From an uncultured Flavobacteriaceae bacterium (GTDB lineage: Bacteria; Bacteroidota; Bacteroidia; Flavobacteriales; Flavobacteriaceae): 64,000 bases of DNA. A program made the translations under genes and the position numbers. This document shows, piece after piece, positions 35,601 through 43,627 of the stretch (position 1 is its first letter; each line of letters begins with the position of its first letter). Below the pieces are notes generated by a model. The model had not been told where the DNA came from and made no database searches. It saw nothing but the letters and a program-made list of their open reading frames with translations. Where the stretch lies: contig CANLUH010000011.1 of the NCBI GenBank assembly GCA_947494205.1, positions 62,001 through 126,000 of the forward strand, given 5' to 3'.

Positions 35601-36412
35601 GTGTTTATGTATTTAATTAGATAGTCTTCAGTTTCAAAACTTAAATCTCTTAATTGAATATAAATAATAGTTCTATTTTGTTCTTTAGATTCTACACTTT
35701 TTGCCCATTTGTAACATAACCATTTTGCATAAGTAGATTTCCCTACTCCAGGATTACCACTTATAATAACTTTATTATTATTTATAATATTTTCAGTTAT
35801 ATAATCTTGCGACAATTCATTTGGGCTAATAGTATTTGATTTTTTAGAATAACCATATTCTTTTTCAAGTTTTAATAGACTGTCTCTATTATATGTATCT
35901 TCATAAGATATATAAGAGAGTAAAATATAGTACTCTTCCATAGATAAAACACCTATCTTACCATCAACATCTCCATTAATTTTTATACTATTAAAATTGG
36001 GGTTCTTTAGATATATTTCTGCTAAATGTTTTAATGTTTCTGGTCTATTAAGACTAGTATCTTTAGGCGCTTTAATTATTTCTTTAATAGCTTTACCTGT
36101 ACTTATATCAAATTCTAATAGCATTTTCGCTAATTGAATAGTTCCTGGTTTACTAGGATTACTTCCTTTTTTAAAAAAAGTAATTATAGATTTAAAATCA
36201 TCTGGTTTGCAACTATTTTTAACCTCTTGAATTGTTTTTATATTTCGAACACGCATATAGCTCAAAATTATTTTTTCTTGCTCTGAATCGTTTTTGATAA
36301 CTTCAATAAAATCTAAAAGACATTGCCGTATCTGTCCTTCTTGCAAATCTTTTAAATAGACTAATAATGCTTTTTCTTTAGCTATTAAATAAGCTTCAAC
36401 TATTGGATTCAT
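32633..36412 (-). CDS. NACHT-domain NTPase (NLR-like, probable anti-phage protein)
   Basis: A 1,259-residue cytoplasmic protein. Residues ~1-200 form an N-terminal region I do not recognise, with no obvious nuclease motif. A NACHT NTPase follows: Walker A GNPGVGKST near residue 219, the NACHT Walker B with its extra acidic residues (LILDGFDEL) near 294, ILSRP as sensor 1, and TFQEFLAARYL near 502, a motif common to NACHT proteins. The remaining ~750 residues are helical, without clear leucine-rich repeats, and could be the ligand-sensing part. Bacterial NACHT proteins are established phage sensors that trigger an effector. Here the effector must be in the N-terminal 200 residues or elsewhere. 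Monocistronic. Confidence 0.85.
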   Translation of the reverse strand: MNPIVEAYLIAKEKALLVYLKDLQEGQIRQCLLDFIEVIKNDSEQEKIILSYMRVRNIKTIQEVKNSCKPDDFKSIITFFKKGSNPSKPGTIQLAKMLLEFDISTGKAIKEIIKAPKDTSLNRPETLKHLAEIYLKNPNFNSIKINGDVDGKIGVLSMEEYYILLSYISYEDTYNRDSLLKLEKEYGYSKKSNTISPNELSQDYITENIINNNKVIISGNPGVGKSTYAKWLCYKWAKSVESKEQNRTIIYIQLRDLSFETEDYLIKYINTIYFSNIHFKVITLKDIETYQLILDGFDELTYNNRIKISSQIESLNYIILSRPYGLINHTLNYDIAIQIDGFNSICIELYLDKILKNEKEKHTLLNLINNNRVLQDYANIPLMLSYIALIFLTSKRENIEVELSSIKSIYDLQEKVYSWILTYAIEKESIKKEELIEVKHKIEAFSYFMQINKNFIYTGAFDDSNTNTVEILSTIGLGSQKRTSKDAYHWQFNFNTITFQEFLAARYLSRKRINVEAMVYLVTDSFFWNFCIMLVGMQSHNDVNNNKAHQNSIILVDILAFLYNFYLKQQQPYYGYAYYMLLAECSDEVINKIIKKEDITLMIAFYKQAYFDEFWSAVIYQSINKVISKLPYNLQYNFVEQLSDKIRDVSNLIEQELEVSESYFYLSNLFAIGIRYNEEIILKPLMKVLINVSEKVKLLSEKIELEKYDNIYDSEDEDLIDTFELLVDKEIQYRNNLIPLLLDLPLFSQTALLPFRKDIITIYKEERSFGVLEDLVCELTLVKTLTIINEQYELILNFKQKHNLQNVTIQDNYYYMVLELVEDLYVVIRARNDFTVKEINLIISYLDFVVKDLIDADNYEHIEDFYLGHLIDVCIMNLTLMDTPQLYNLLFDLVVQFEATIFKRIPNEDKFTNYIIRKIKKNIEELNPKLIRELTIVLKLTPNIRAYFFKYRALIFHLFKVFVQHYKTILIKNNVQDKTYVDIKNTMVDLMGVINKNYDKKFFLEAIDTNGLEFVYTIDNGSVLKELVTNFIFYEDKYWDLFIAFFNTVNWNVSTVLSFVGNENLFLFKSNHSKLISIFTHLFENENNFKKEALEANGSDILVFSSRILMCLKQFGNKQLKNKALKIMKTVLSNNKLLKLCYYEVTDLTPVNYFAAYILFYFFNPCQETLLIKMKFSNQLEGEPGAKVLLLDYLITFTENKNYGVEIYEIEKFKPILGESFYKELLELINQRLINKNQYTPEYFEMLLKNGTDMKNIYS

Positions 36413-36550
36413 ATTTACTGTTTACGTATTAATTTATAATCACTCGGACTAAATAAGACCAAATCAAATACTATAGGACTTTAAAGTACTATCTATATAG
36501 GTAACTACATTTCAGTTACATATTTGCTACTGTATTTCAGAGCGAAATAC

Positions 36551-36633
36551 CCTTTGCAAAGGAACCGTAATGTTTAACATAGTCTAATAACGGTTTTAGA
36601 CTATTCCTGATCAGGACACAAAATTTATGTGTC
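36551..36633. promoter_or_regulatory. Cluster of four palindromes before the small lipoprotein gene
   Basis: Within 83 bp: CCTTTGCAAAGG (perfect 12-bp palindrome, 36551-36562); TAGTCTAA/TTAGACTA (36580-36587 and 36596-36603); TCCTGATCAGGA (perfect, 36605-36616); and GACAC...GTGTC (36615-36633), whose right arm touches the ATG. The last could hide the start region in a stem. Operator sites, or RNA-level control, are both possible. No TAnnTTTG promoter is visible. Confidence 0.4.
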
Positions 36634-36804
36634 ATGAAAAAAATTTCAACTTTCATTCTATTGGCGTTTGCCTTAGGAATGATAACATCATGTTCTCTTG
36701 ACGACGAACAGATTACAGATTATGAACAATTAAGTACTACAGATAACACAGAACCAACACCAGAACACGAAGGTGATGATGAAGAGTTAGAAGTAAACGA
36801 TTAA
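36634..36804 (+). CDS. Small acidic lipoprotein (56 residues)
   Basis: A 56-residue product too short for many gene-finders. The signal peptide MKKISTFILLAFALGMITSC ends in a lipobox cysteine. The mature part is very acidic (DDEQITDYEQL, EGDDEELEVND) and has no hydrophobic stretch. A strong terminator follows the stop directly, which supports a real gene. It is on the opposite strand to both the NACHT gene and the response regulator. Function unknown; an acidic peptide anchored in the envelope. Confidence 0.75.
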   Translation: MKKISTFILLAFALGMITSCSLDDEQITDYEQLSTTDNTEPTPEHEGDDEELEVND

Positions 36805-36817
36805 TTTGTTCTAAACT

Positions 36818-36853
36818 AGCAACAATGTATGAGCTCGACATTGTTGCTTTTTT
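36818..36853 (+). terminator. Terminator of the small lipoprotein gene
   Basis: AGCAACAATGT (36818-36828) pairs perfectly with ACATTGTTGCT (36838-36848) and is followed by TTTTTT. The plus-strand T-run shows it serves the small lipoprotein gene. Confidence 0.85.
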
Positions 36854-37523
36854 ATTCTATTGATTTAAAAGGCGCTGTACTTTCTTCTACATTTTCTCTA
36901 TTTGCATTTTTATACCTTATATACTTACTTACTAATTCTGGAGCATTCTTTACATTAAATTTGTCATATAAATTTCTAAGATGTACTTCTACTGTTTTTG
37001 GCGAAATACACAATACATCTGCAATCTCTTTTTGTGTAAAACCTTTAATTAATTCAACTATTACTTCCTGTTCCCGTTTAGAGGCTTGCATCCATTTTTC
37101 TATTTCTAACATTTGTTTAATGTTATCATCTACATATTTACCGCCTTGCATTATTACACCAATAGCTTCGTACGTTTCTTCTACTCCTAATTGTTTATCT
37201 AAATATGCATCTACATTACACTCGTTAAACAGTCTATTATAATGGATTTGTCTTGTGTGTTGAGTTAAAATCATAATTTTTATTTTTGGATATAGTTGCT
37301 TTACTTTTTTAGCAATAATAAACCCATCGAACGCATTCGTCTCGAAATTTAAATCCAATATAATTATATCTATATCCTCTTCTTTTAATAATGATAATGT
37401 TGCTTTGTAATTATCTACATGTTGTACTGTATTAATTAGAGGATGTTGTGCCAATAGCAATTGCATGCCTTGTGCATAAGATTTTGAATCTTCAATCAAT
37501 AGTATTTTCAATATTTTTTTCAT
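36852..37523 (-). CDS. LuxR/NarL-type response regulator
   Basis: A 223-residue two-component regulator. The receiver domain (residues ~5-125) begins ILLIEDSKSYAQGM and has its phospho-acceptor in IIILDLNFE. The C-terminal LuxR-type helix-turn-helix reads REQEVIVELIKGFTQKEIADVL and SPKTVEVHLRNLYDKF. It activates or represses its targets after phosphorylation, presumably by the kinase encoded just upstream. The kinase stop and this start overlap by four bases (ATGA), so the two are co-translated. The targets are unknown; the motor operon to the right and the small lipoprotein are natural candidates by position only. Confidence 0.92.
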   Translation of the reverse strand: MKKILKILLIEDSKSYAQGMQLLLAQHPLINTVQHVDNYKATLSLLKEEDIDIIILDLNFETNAFDGFIIAKKVKQLYPKIKIMILTQHTRQIHYNRLFNECNVDAYLDKQLGVEETYEAIGVIMQGGKYVDDNIKQMLEIEKWMQASKREQEVIVELIKGFTQKEIADVLCISPKTVEVHLRNLYDKFNVKNAPELVSKYIRYKNANRENVEESTAPFKSIE

Positions 37524-39550
37524 TTTAAATTCTCTTTAATGGGGATTTTTAAATGCAGACACACTCCAGACTCTGTTACCATAAATTCATGTTCTCCTCT
37601 TAGTAATGAAGCTCTTTGCTTTATATTTAAAAGTCCAATTCCCTCCACAGAGTTATTTTGTGTAAACCCTATACCGTTATCACATATTTTAAAATTTAAA
37701 ATAGTTTCATCTTTTACCCAATGGGTAATTTTAACTTCTGTAGCTTTAGAATGTTTCTCTATATTACTTAATGTTTCTAATAATATACCATAAAAGTTTG
37801 TTTGAGCATTCAAAGTCATCATATCTAATACTAAAGGTAATGGTAGTTCAACTTCAATAAATATTTTCCTGTAATGTTGAAATTCGGATAATTGAGAGAC
37901 TATTATTTCTCTAAGTGTTGCTTTTTGTATTTTGTCTCCTAATGGAGATAGTCTATGAGAAATTAGTTTAATTTGATGATTAACATCCTTAATATCATTA
38001 ACAATTGTTTTACCTATACTTTCGGGATTCTCTGCTTTAGATAACGCGAGTATTTTTAATCTAATGCCATCGTAATTAGTAGTAATAATATCATGTAAAT
38101 CTTTACTTATCCGTTCTTTTATATGCTCTTGCCCTTTAAATACTGCTTCTAGTTTTTTAAACTCTACATGTTGTTCTTTAATTTTTTGCTTCTGCTTCAA
38201 ATACACATAAAACACTATTAATAAAACTATTAAAACTCCTAAAAAAATCAATAAAACAGTTTGGCTTTCTAACTTCTTTTTTTGATTATCTATAGTTTGT
38301 TTTTTCTCAGTATTACTATAAGATAATTCATCTATTTTTTGCTGTTTAAGTTTACTTTCATACTCTTCCTGCAACTGCTGTATTACTTTAGATTGTTTTT
38401 CGTTAAAAAGCTCCTTATACATTTTAAATGCCTCTTCTTTATATAAATAGCCTTTTTTATAATCTTCAATACCTAGATAGTATTTAGATTTCACATCAAT
38501 ATTTCTTAGTAACACTTCTTTATCTACAACAGATGATAAATATATTTCCGTTTCGTTTATATGCTTCTTAGCTTCTTTATATTGATTCTCCTCAATAGCT
38601 ATTAATGCTAATTCATTTATTGTTTTTACTATTGATAGAGTGTCTTTAGTTTCTTTTTTAAAAGAAAGTGCCTTGTTATACATTCTCTTAGCGGAATCAT
38701 TATTATTTTGCAAATAATAAACCACACCCAAGTTACTCAATGTCTTTCCTATATTTTTTTTGTTATTAAGAGCTTTCTGAAGCTCCAAAGCTTTGTTATA
38801 ATGATAACTTGCCAAATCATATTGTTTTAATTCTAAAAAGAGATTTGCCAAGTTGTTATATGCAAATGAGATTTTAAGAGTGTCTTTAGTTTTAAGACGT
38901 AGATAAAGATGTTCTTGATAATATTTTTCTGCAATTTCTATATGTCCTAATTGTTTTTGAATATCACCTATGCTCCCACTAACAGTTGCTTTTTCAGCAT
39001 TCATTTTTAATGCATTAAATCCATCGTATGCTAATAACAAATATTTAATAGCTTCTTGTTTATACCCCAACTTCTTATATAAAATACCAGCTTTCGAAAA
39101 TGTTAAAAATTTCTTTTTAGAATCTCCTTCTTTAATATAGAGGTCGACAGAATTATTTAAGCTCCATAACAAACTATCTTTTTGTTTTAGTTTTCTGTAA
39201 ATGAGTGCTAAATTGAAATACGAATCTGCTGTATTTTGCGATATGGAATCTTTATTTATACTTTTCTTTAAATGAATGACTGCTTTACGATAATCTTTCT
39301 GTTTATAATAAATGAGTCCTATTTTTTTATAAATAAAACTGGCGTCCGTCATTAACTTTTCTTCTGCTGCTAATTCTAAAGCTTGATTATATACAGATAT
39401 TGCTTGCTTATACTCAGCTTCTTTCTCTAATTTTTTTGCTTCTTTTAATAATACTGTTAATGTTTCAGAATAAAGACTAGAATCTATAATATTTATAGGC
39501 GCTAAAATGAAACAAGAATAAAAGTAAAATATAAAAATAGATTTAGGCAT
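37520..39550 (-). CDS. TPR-containing sensor histidine kinase
   Basis: A 676-residue kinase. A hydrophobic N-terminal signal is followed by about eight tetratricopeptide repeats (residues ~25-345; several YYNKALELQK-like units), then a coiled coil, one membrane helix (VLLIFLGVLIVLLIVFYVYL, near 430-447), a HisKA_3 dimerisation domain with its phospho-accepting His in ISKDLHDIIT (near 483), and a HATPase domain with NIEKHSKATEV and DNGIGF. The TPR part would be periplasmic and sense a protein or peptide. This build is frequent in Bacteroidota. It forms a pair with the LuxR-type regulator, whose start overlaps its stop. Confidence 0.92.
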   Translation of the reverse strand: MPKSIFIFYFYSCFILAPINIIDSSLYSETLTVLLKEAKKLEKEAEYKQAISVYNQALELAAEEKLMTDASFIYKKIGLIYYKQKDYRKAVIHLKKSINKDSISQNTADSYFNLALIYRKLKQKDSLLWSLNNSVDLYIKEGDSKKKFLTFSKAGILYKKLGYKQEAIKYLLLAYDGFNALKMNAEKATVSGSIGDIQKQLGHIEIAEKYYQEHLYLRLKTKDTLKISFAYNNLANLFLELKQYDLASYHYNKALELQKALNNKKNIGKTLSNLGVVYYLQNNNDSAKRMYNKALSFKKETKDTLSIVKTINELALIAIEENQYKEAKKHINETEIYLSSVVDKEVLLRNIDVKSKYYLGIEDYKKGYLYKEEAFKMYKELFNEKQSKVIQQLQEEYESKLKQQKIDELSYSNTEKKQTIDNQKKKLESQTVLLIFLGVLIVLLIVFYVYLKQKQKIKEQHVEFKKLEAVFKGQEHIKERISKDLHDIITTNYDGIRLKILALSKAENPESIGKTIVNDIKDVNHQIKLISHRLSPLGDKIQKATLREIIVSQLSEFQHYRKIFIEVELPLPLVLDMMTLNAQTNFYGILLETLSNIEKHSKATEVKITHWVKDETILNFKICDNGIGFTQNNSVEGIGLLNIKQRASLLRGEHEFMVTESGVCLHLKIPIKENLK

Positions 39551-39713
39551 AAGTGTAATTATTAATACTAAAGTAGTTTAAAATACTCTCATTTAGAACT
39601 TTAAAAGACAATTTAAGGGAAATCCCGTATTGATGTAAGGAATAGTTATATGTAATATTGTTAAACTCTTAACAGTAAGAGATGTATTAATCTTTAACTT
39701 AAAAATAACCATC

Positions 39714-39857
39714 ATGGCTAAAGGAAAAAAATACCCTTCTTGCAATACAATAATGTATGCGCAATCGGAAAAAGAAGAACCTAAAGGCAATTACGTTGTT
39801 TATATCTCTAGAAATGGAAACTGTAAACATATAGAGAAAACATTTGAGAGTAATTAA
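39714..39857 (+). CDS. Small ORF, 47 residues, unknown
   Basis: A possible short gene between the histidine kinase and the motor operon: MAKGKKYPSCNTIMYAQ at the start and NYVVYISRNGNCKHIEKT near the end. It is soluble, with two cysteines and several lysines; I do not recognise a family. There is no clear promoter or Shine-Dalgarno sequence. An imperfect AAGGCC/GGCCTT hairpin lies about 35 bp after the stop. Kept because its sequence looks protein-like and the region has no better explanation. Confidence 0.5.
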   Translation: MAKGKKYPSCNTIMYAQSEKEEPKGNYVVYISRNGNCKHIEKTFESN

Positions 39858-40151
39858 CAAGTTTGGAATGATAATAAAATATCAAACAAACAAGGCCAAA
39901 TACACAGTAAAGGCCTTAGATACATAATTACAAAAATGCAAACTATTTTATAATAAGTAGTAAAAATTTTACTCAACGATTAAAAAACCTAATCCCTTTA
40001 TGGAAATCCGTAAAAAATTATAAAAAGATCTATAGAACTTTAACCCAGCAAACTAACTAACCATTCTAATTATGCTCAAATTACACCTAATTACTTTTTC
40101 GGTAATTACTACTTCTCCGTTTACATATATAAATTTTAAATCAAATCTTAT
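39858..40151 (+). other. Leader region of the motor operon, with a 27-codon ORF
   Basis: Mostly AT-rich with no recognisable TAnnTTTG promoter. From 40072 a 27-residue frame (MLKLHLITFSVITTSPFTYI...) runs to a TGA at 40153-40155 that overlaps the ATG of the vWA-like gene (ATGA). Such an overlap would couple translation, so this may be a leader peptide. It could also be chance, as nothing else supports it. Confidence 0.35.
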
Positions 40152-41654
40152 ATGAGCAGACTACCATATTTAAATTGTATAAACTTGATTAGATATAGTG
40201 TACTATTACTATTTGTATCGTCTCTTAATTCATGCACGCCCGAACCTTCGGAAGTGTTAAATAATAAAATAAAAATGGCGTTAAGAAATGATAATACTAT
40301 AGACGAAAGTGAATGGAATTCATTTGTAAGTTATATTGATAATAATAAAAAGGAATTTGACCATTTAGACTCTAATAAAGTCGTTATGGAACTCAAAAAG
40401 TTAATTTCTAATATCGCAGATAAAAGAAGAAATCAACCAAGTCCAGATATATATACTCCAAACAAAATTAAAGATACCACAAATGATAATACATTAATTA
40501 AAGTATTTATAGAAAACTCTGGTAGTATGGACGGCTATGTACGTAATACAACAGAATTTGAAGGAGCCTTATCAGATTTACTTGTTCAAATGCAATATAA
40601 ATACAACAAGGAAAATCTAAATATAAACTTCATCAATACCAAAATACATCCATCTGAAGTTGATGAAGTAAATACTTTTGTAGAAAAACTAGACCCCAAC
40701 AAAGCACCTTATAAAGTTGGACAAAGAGCGACAAGTAAATTCAATGAAATCCTAGAAACTATTTTAGATAGTACGACACAACAAAATATATCTATTTTAA
40801 TTTCCGATTGTATTTACTCTTTAGATAAAGGAAAAGATACATCAGGAGCTCTAGAATTTCAAAAAAGTTTAACTAAAGGCACTTTTCTTGAGAAATCTAA
40901 AGCTTTCAATTTCTCTACACTAATTTTAAAAATGAACTCTAAGTTTAAAGGAAATTACTATGATAAAAATGATAAAATAACGGTATTAGATAAGGAATAT
41001 AGACCGTATTACATTTGGGTAATTGGCACAGATAAACATATCTCTTCTTTTTTAGAAAAAATAAATTTAAATACTTTAAAAGGGTTTAAAAATAGTTATT
41101 ACCTCTCTAATACATATAAAAATAACACACCTTACTATTCTGTTTTAAAAGAAACTAATAAAATAGGTCGCTTTAAGCAAACAGATAGGAGAACTAGAAC
41201 GATAAACAGTATTAACGATATAGAGTACGAAGATGGAACTCTCCAATTTTCATTAGCTATTGATTTAAGTAACATTCCTGTTGAGCAAGACTATTTAATG
41301 GATTACAAAAATTATAATCTATCTACTGGTTTTTCTATAAAAGCAATTGAAAAAATAGATCGAGATAAGATTAACAAAAGAGACTTTGTTACCCTTGAAA
41401 AAACTAGCTCAACTCATTTTATAACAATAACTACAACTAGTAAATATACACTTCGAGATTTAAAATTAGAATTAGCTAATACAATACCCAATTGGGTGAA
41501 AAATAGTAATAGTCTAGATGATACTAATATAAAAAATCAACTAGATAAAACTTTTGGACTTCTTTATTTAATACAAGGTGTTTCGGAAGCCTACGAAATT
41601 CAAAATGCAGACAATAAATCATATTTTTCTATTAACATAACCATCAAAAAATAA
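40152..41654 (+). CDS. vWA-like lipoprotein, first gene of the motor operon
   Basis: A 500-residue exported lipoprotein: hydrophobic segment ending SSLNSC, with the cysteine near residue 28. Residues ~115 onward look like a von Willebrand A domain: KVFIENSGSMDGYV takes the place of the DxSxS metal site, with the first Asp changed to Glu-Asn, and SILISDCIYSLDKG is the following strand. This domain usually binds protein partners through a metal ion, and here the site seems altered. The C-terminal ~250 residues are beta-rich and unrecognised. It would sit in the periplasm or on the outer-membrane inner face. Five bases separate it from the next gene. Confidence 0.65.
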   Translation: MSRLPYLNCINLIRYSVLLLFVSSLNSCTPEPSEVLNNKIKMALRNDNTIDESEWNSFVSYIDNNKKEFDHLDSNKVVMELKKLISNIADKRRNQPSPDIYTPNKIKDTTNDNTLIKVFIENSGSMDGYVRNTTEFEGALSDLLVQMQYKYNKENLNINFINTKIHPSEVDEVNTFVEKLDPNKAPYKVGQRATSKFNEILETILDSTTQQNISILISDCIYSLDKGKDTSGALEFQKSLTKGTFLEKSKAFNFSTLILKMNSKFKGNYYDKNDKITVLDKEYRPYYIWVIGTDKHISSFLEKINLNTLKGFKNSYYLSNTYKNNTPYYSVLKETNKIGRFKQTDRRTRTINSINDIEYEDGTLQFSLAIDLSNIPVEQDYLMDYKNYNLSTGFSIKAIEKIDRDKINKRDFVTLEKTSSTHFITITTTSKYTLRDLKLELANTIPNWVKNSNSLDDTNIKNQLDKTFGLLYLIQGVSEAYEIQNADNKSYFSINITIKK

Positions 41655-41659
41655 TTACC

Positions 41660-42076
41660 ATGGATTTAAACGAAACTTTTTCAAAGATATATGATGTTTT
41701 AGGGCAATCTGGAGCGTTTTCCGACGATTTATTTCAAGAAGAGATTTACACAAATATTGGCATAGCAGGTATAGTTATAAGTTTATTACTCGTTACTACA
41801 TTCTATTTTATAATTAATCGACCTAGTTTTTCTAAATCAAAACACTGGTTAATCATACTATTTGTGAATTTCATAATTGCTTTTGTTATTGGGTTTATAG
41901 TTCCTTTAAATGTTTTTAAAAGCATAGGCTTAGAATATGAAACAATCCAATATATTTTATTTGGTTTAAAAGTAGCTGTAGTAGCTACGCTATATTTTAT
42001 TATTTGGACTTATTGCTTAAAATGGTGGAAGTCTAATGCTCAAGGAACACCAAAACTATTCTTAGGTAAATTCTAA
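41660..42076 (+). CDS. Three-TM membrane protein of the motor operon
   Basis: A 138-residue protein with a ~28-residue soluble N-terminus and three hydrophobic helices (about 30-50, 56-78 and 98-120), then a short basic tail. No catalytic motif or family is recognised. Its place between the vWA-like lipoprotein and the tubulin-like protein, with gaps of 5 and 37 bp, suggests it helps dock the cytoplasmic components to the inner membrane; that is inference. Confidence 0.6.
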   Translation: MDLNETFSKIYDVLGQSGAFSDDLFQEEIYTNIGIAGIVISLLLVTTFYFIINRPSFSKSKHWLIILFVNFIIAFVIGFIVPLNVFKSIGLEYETIQYILFGLKVAVVATLYFIIWTYCLKWWKSNAQGTPKLFLGKF

Positions 42077-42113
42077 ACAAACACTTTCTAAAAAACCATT
42101 AATCAAAACTATT

Positions 42114-43625
42114 ATGGCTAAACTATACATATTTGGAATAGGCGGAACAGGATCTAGAGTAATTAAATCTTTAACAATGCTGCTTGCTTCAGGAGTAAAA
42201 ACAAATTTTGATATTGTTCCAATTTTAATTGACCCAGATAGTGCTGGAGGCGATTTAAATAAAACAATAAAACTTTTACGAGATTACCAAACAATACATA
42301 AATCGATAAATGGCTACAAAGACAATCGTTTTTTTAAAAATAAGATTTCAACATTAAGTAGCATTATTGCAGAGCAAAGTAAAGGTGCTAAAATTTTTGA
42401 TGGCTTTCGTTTTGAATTAGATGGTATACAAAATGATCGATTTAAAGACTTTATAGATTTTAATACTCTAGATAGTAATAATAAAAACCTTGCGAAACTA
42501 TTGTTCTCTGAACATAATTTAGAAGCAGACTTGTCTGTTGGTTTTAAAGGCAACCCCAATATTGGGAGCCTTGTATTAAATCAATTTACAAAATCTGAAA
42601 TCTTTCAGTCCTTTGCAGACAGCTACCAACCTGAAGATAGGATATTTATTATTAGTTCTATTTTTGGAGGTACCGGAGCAGCTGGATTCCCACTTTTACT
42701 AAAAAACATAAGAAAAGGAGAAGTTACTGGCAAGCATTACGAACACTTAAAAAATGCGAGAATTGGAGCCATTACCGTACAGCCTTACTTTAAAGTAGAA
42801 CAAAACGACAATTCTCAAATAGATAGCCATGGTTTTATAACAAAAACCAAAGCTGCGTTACATTATTACTCGAAAAACATTACAGGTAATAACTCTATAA
42901 ACGCTTTATACTATATAGGAGATACAGCAAATAATACTTATGAAAATATTGAAGGAGGTACACATCAAAAAAACGATGCCCATTTTATTGAATTGGCTTC
43001 AGCATTATCCATTATAGATTATGCAAATACTGAAGACACCCATTTAGAGACAAATAATGGTATTGCATTAAACCCAAAATATAAAGAATTTGGGACAAAG
43101 GATTCTTCTCAATTAAGCTTCAATGATTTATTTGATGGCAGCAAAAATGTTTTAGAATTTAATTTAACAACTTATTTTTATTTCAATCTATTTTTAAAAG
43201 AAAAATTAAAAAACGAATTAGATCATCCATATGCTAGAGAATTCTCTAATAAAATAGATACTAATTTTTTATACCAAACCTTTTATAAAACGCTTACAGA
43301 TTTTAACAAAGAAAATAGAATTTGGTTAACCGAGTTATCCAGAAATCAAATCTCATTCTTACCTTTCAGTATTACACCAGTTACAAACGAGCAAAACGAA
43401 ATAATAGACTTTAGTATTGGTACAAATAGCATTTTTACATTAGTAAGAGACATCCCAGAAAGAAAAAACAAACTCAATCCTTTTGCTAAAAACAATTACG
43501 AATTATTTATTTCTCATTTAAATACAGCAGCTTCAGCTTTAGGTGATGCTCCTGATACGTCTAAACGCTTTATGGGAATATTTTCTGAAAGCACAAAAAC
43601 ACTGGTAAATAAAAAACTATTATAA
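42114..43625 (+). CDS. Tubulin-like GTPase
   Basis: A 503-residue protein of the tubulin-like group distinct from FtsZ and TubZ. It begins MAKLYIFGIGGTGSRVIKSL, a nucleotide-binding Rossmann-type start. Near residue 183 it has SIFGGTGAAGFPLL, matching the tubulin signature GGTGxG/S in position and form. The middle carries a long insertion (NDNSQIDSHGFITKTKAALHYY) and the C-terminus is helical. Proteins of this group (annotated 'tubulin-like' in Pfam) are poorly studied. GTP-driven filament formation is expected but not shown. The actin-like ATPase gene follows two bases later, so the two are made in step. Confidence 0.75.
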   Translation: MAKLYIFGIGGTGSRVIKSLTMLLASGVKTNFDIVPILIDPDSAGGDLNKTIKLLRDYQTIHKSINGYKDNRFFKNKISTLSSIIAEQSKGAKIFDGFRFELDGIQNDRFKDFIDFNTLDSNNKNLAKLLFSEHNLEADLSVGFKGNPNIGSLVLNQFTKSEIFQSFADSYQPEDRIFIISSIFGGTGAAGFPLLLKNIRKGEVTGKHYEHLKNARIGAITVQPYFKVEQNDNSQIDSHGFITKTKAALHYYSKNITGNNSINALYYIGDTANNTYENIEGGTHQKNDAHFIELASALSIIDYANTEDTHLETNNGIALNPKYKEFGTKDSSQLSFNDLFDGSKNVLEFNLTTYFYFNLFLKEKLKNELDHPYAREFSNKIDTNFLYQTFYKTLTDFNKENRIWLTELSRNQISFLPFSITPVTNEQNEIIDFSIGTNSIFTLVRDIPERKNKLNPFAKNNYELFISHLNTAASALGDAPDTSKRFMGIFSESTKTLVNKKLL

Positions 43626-43627
43626 TT

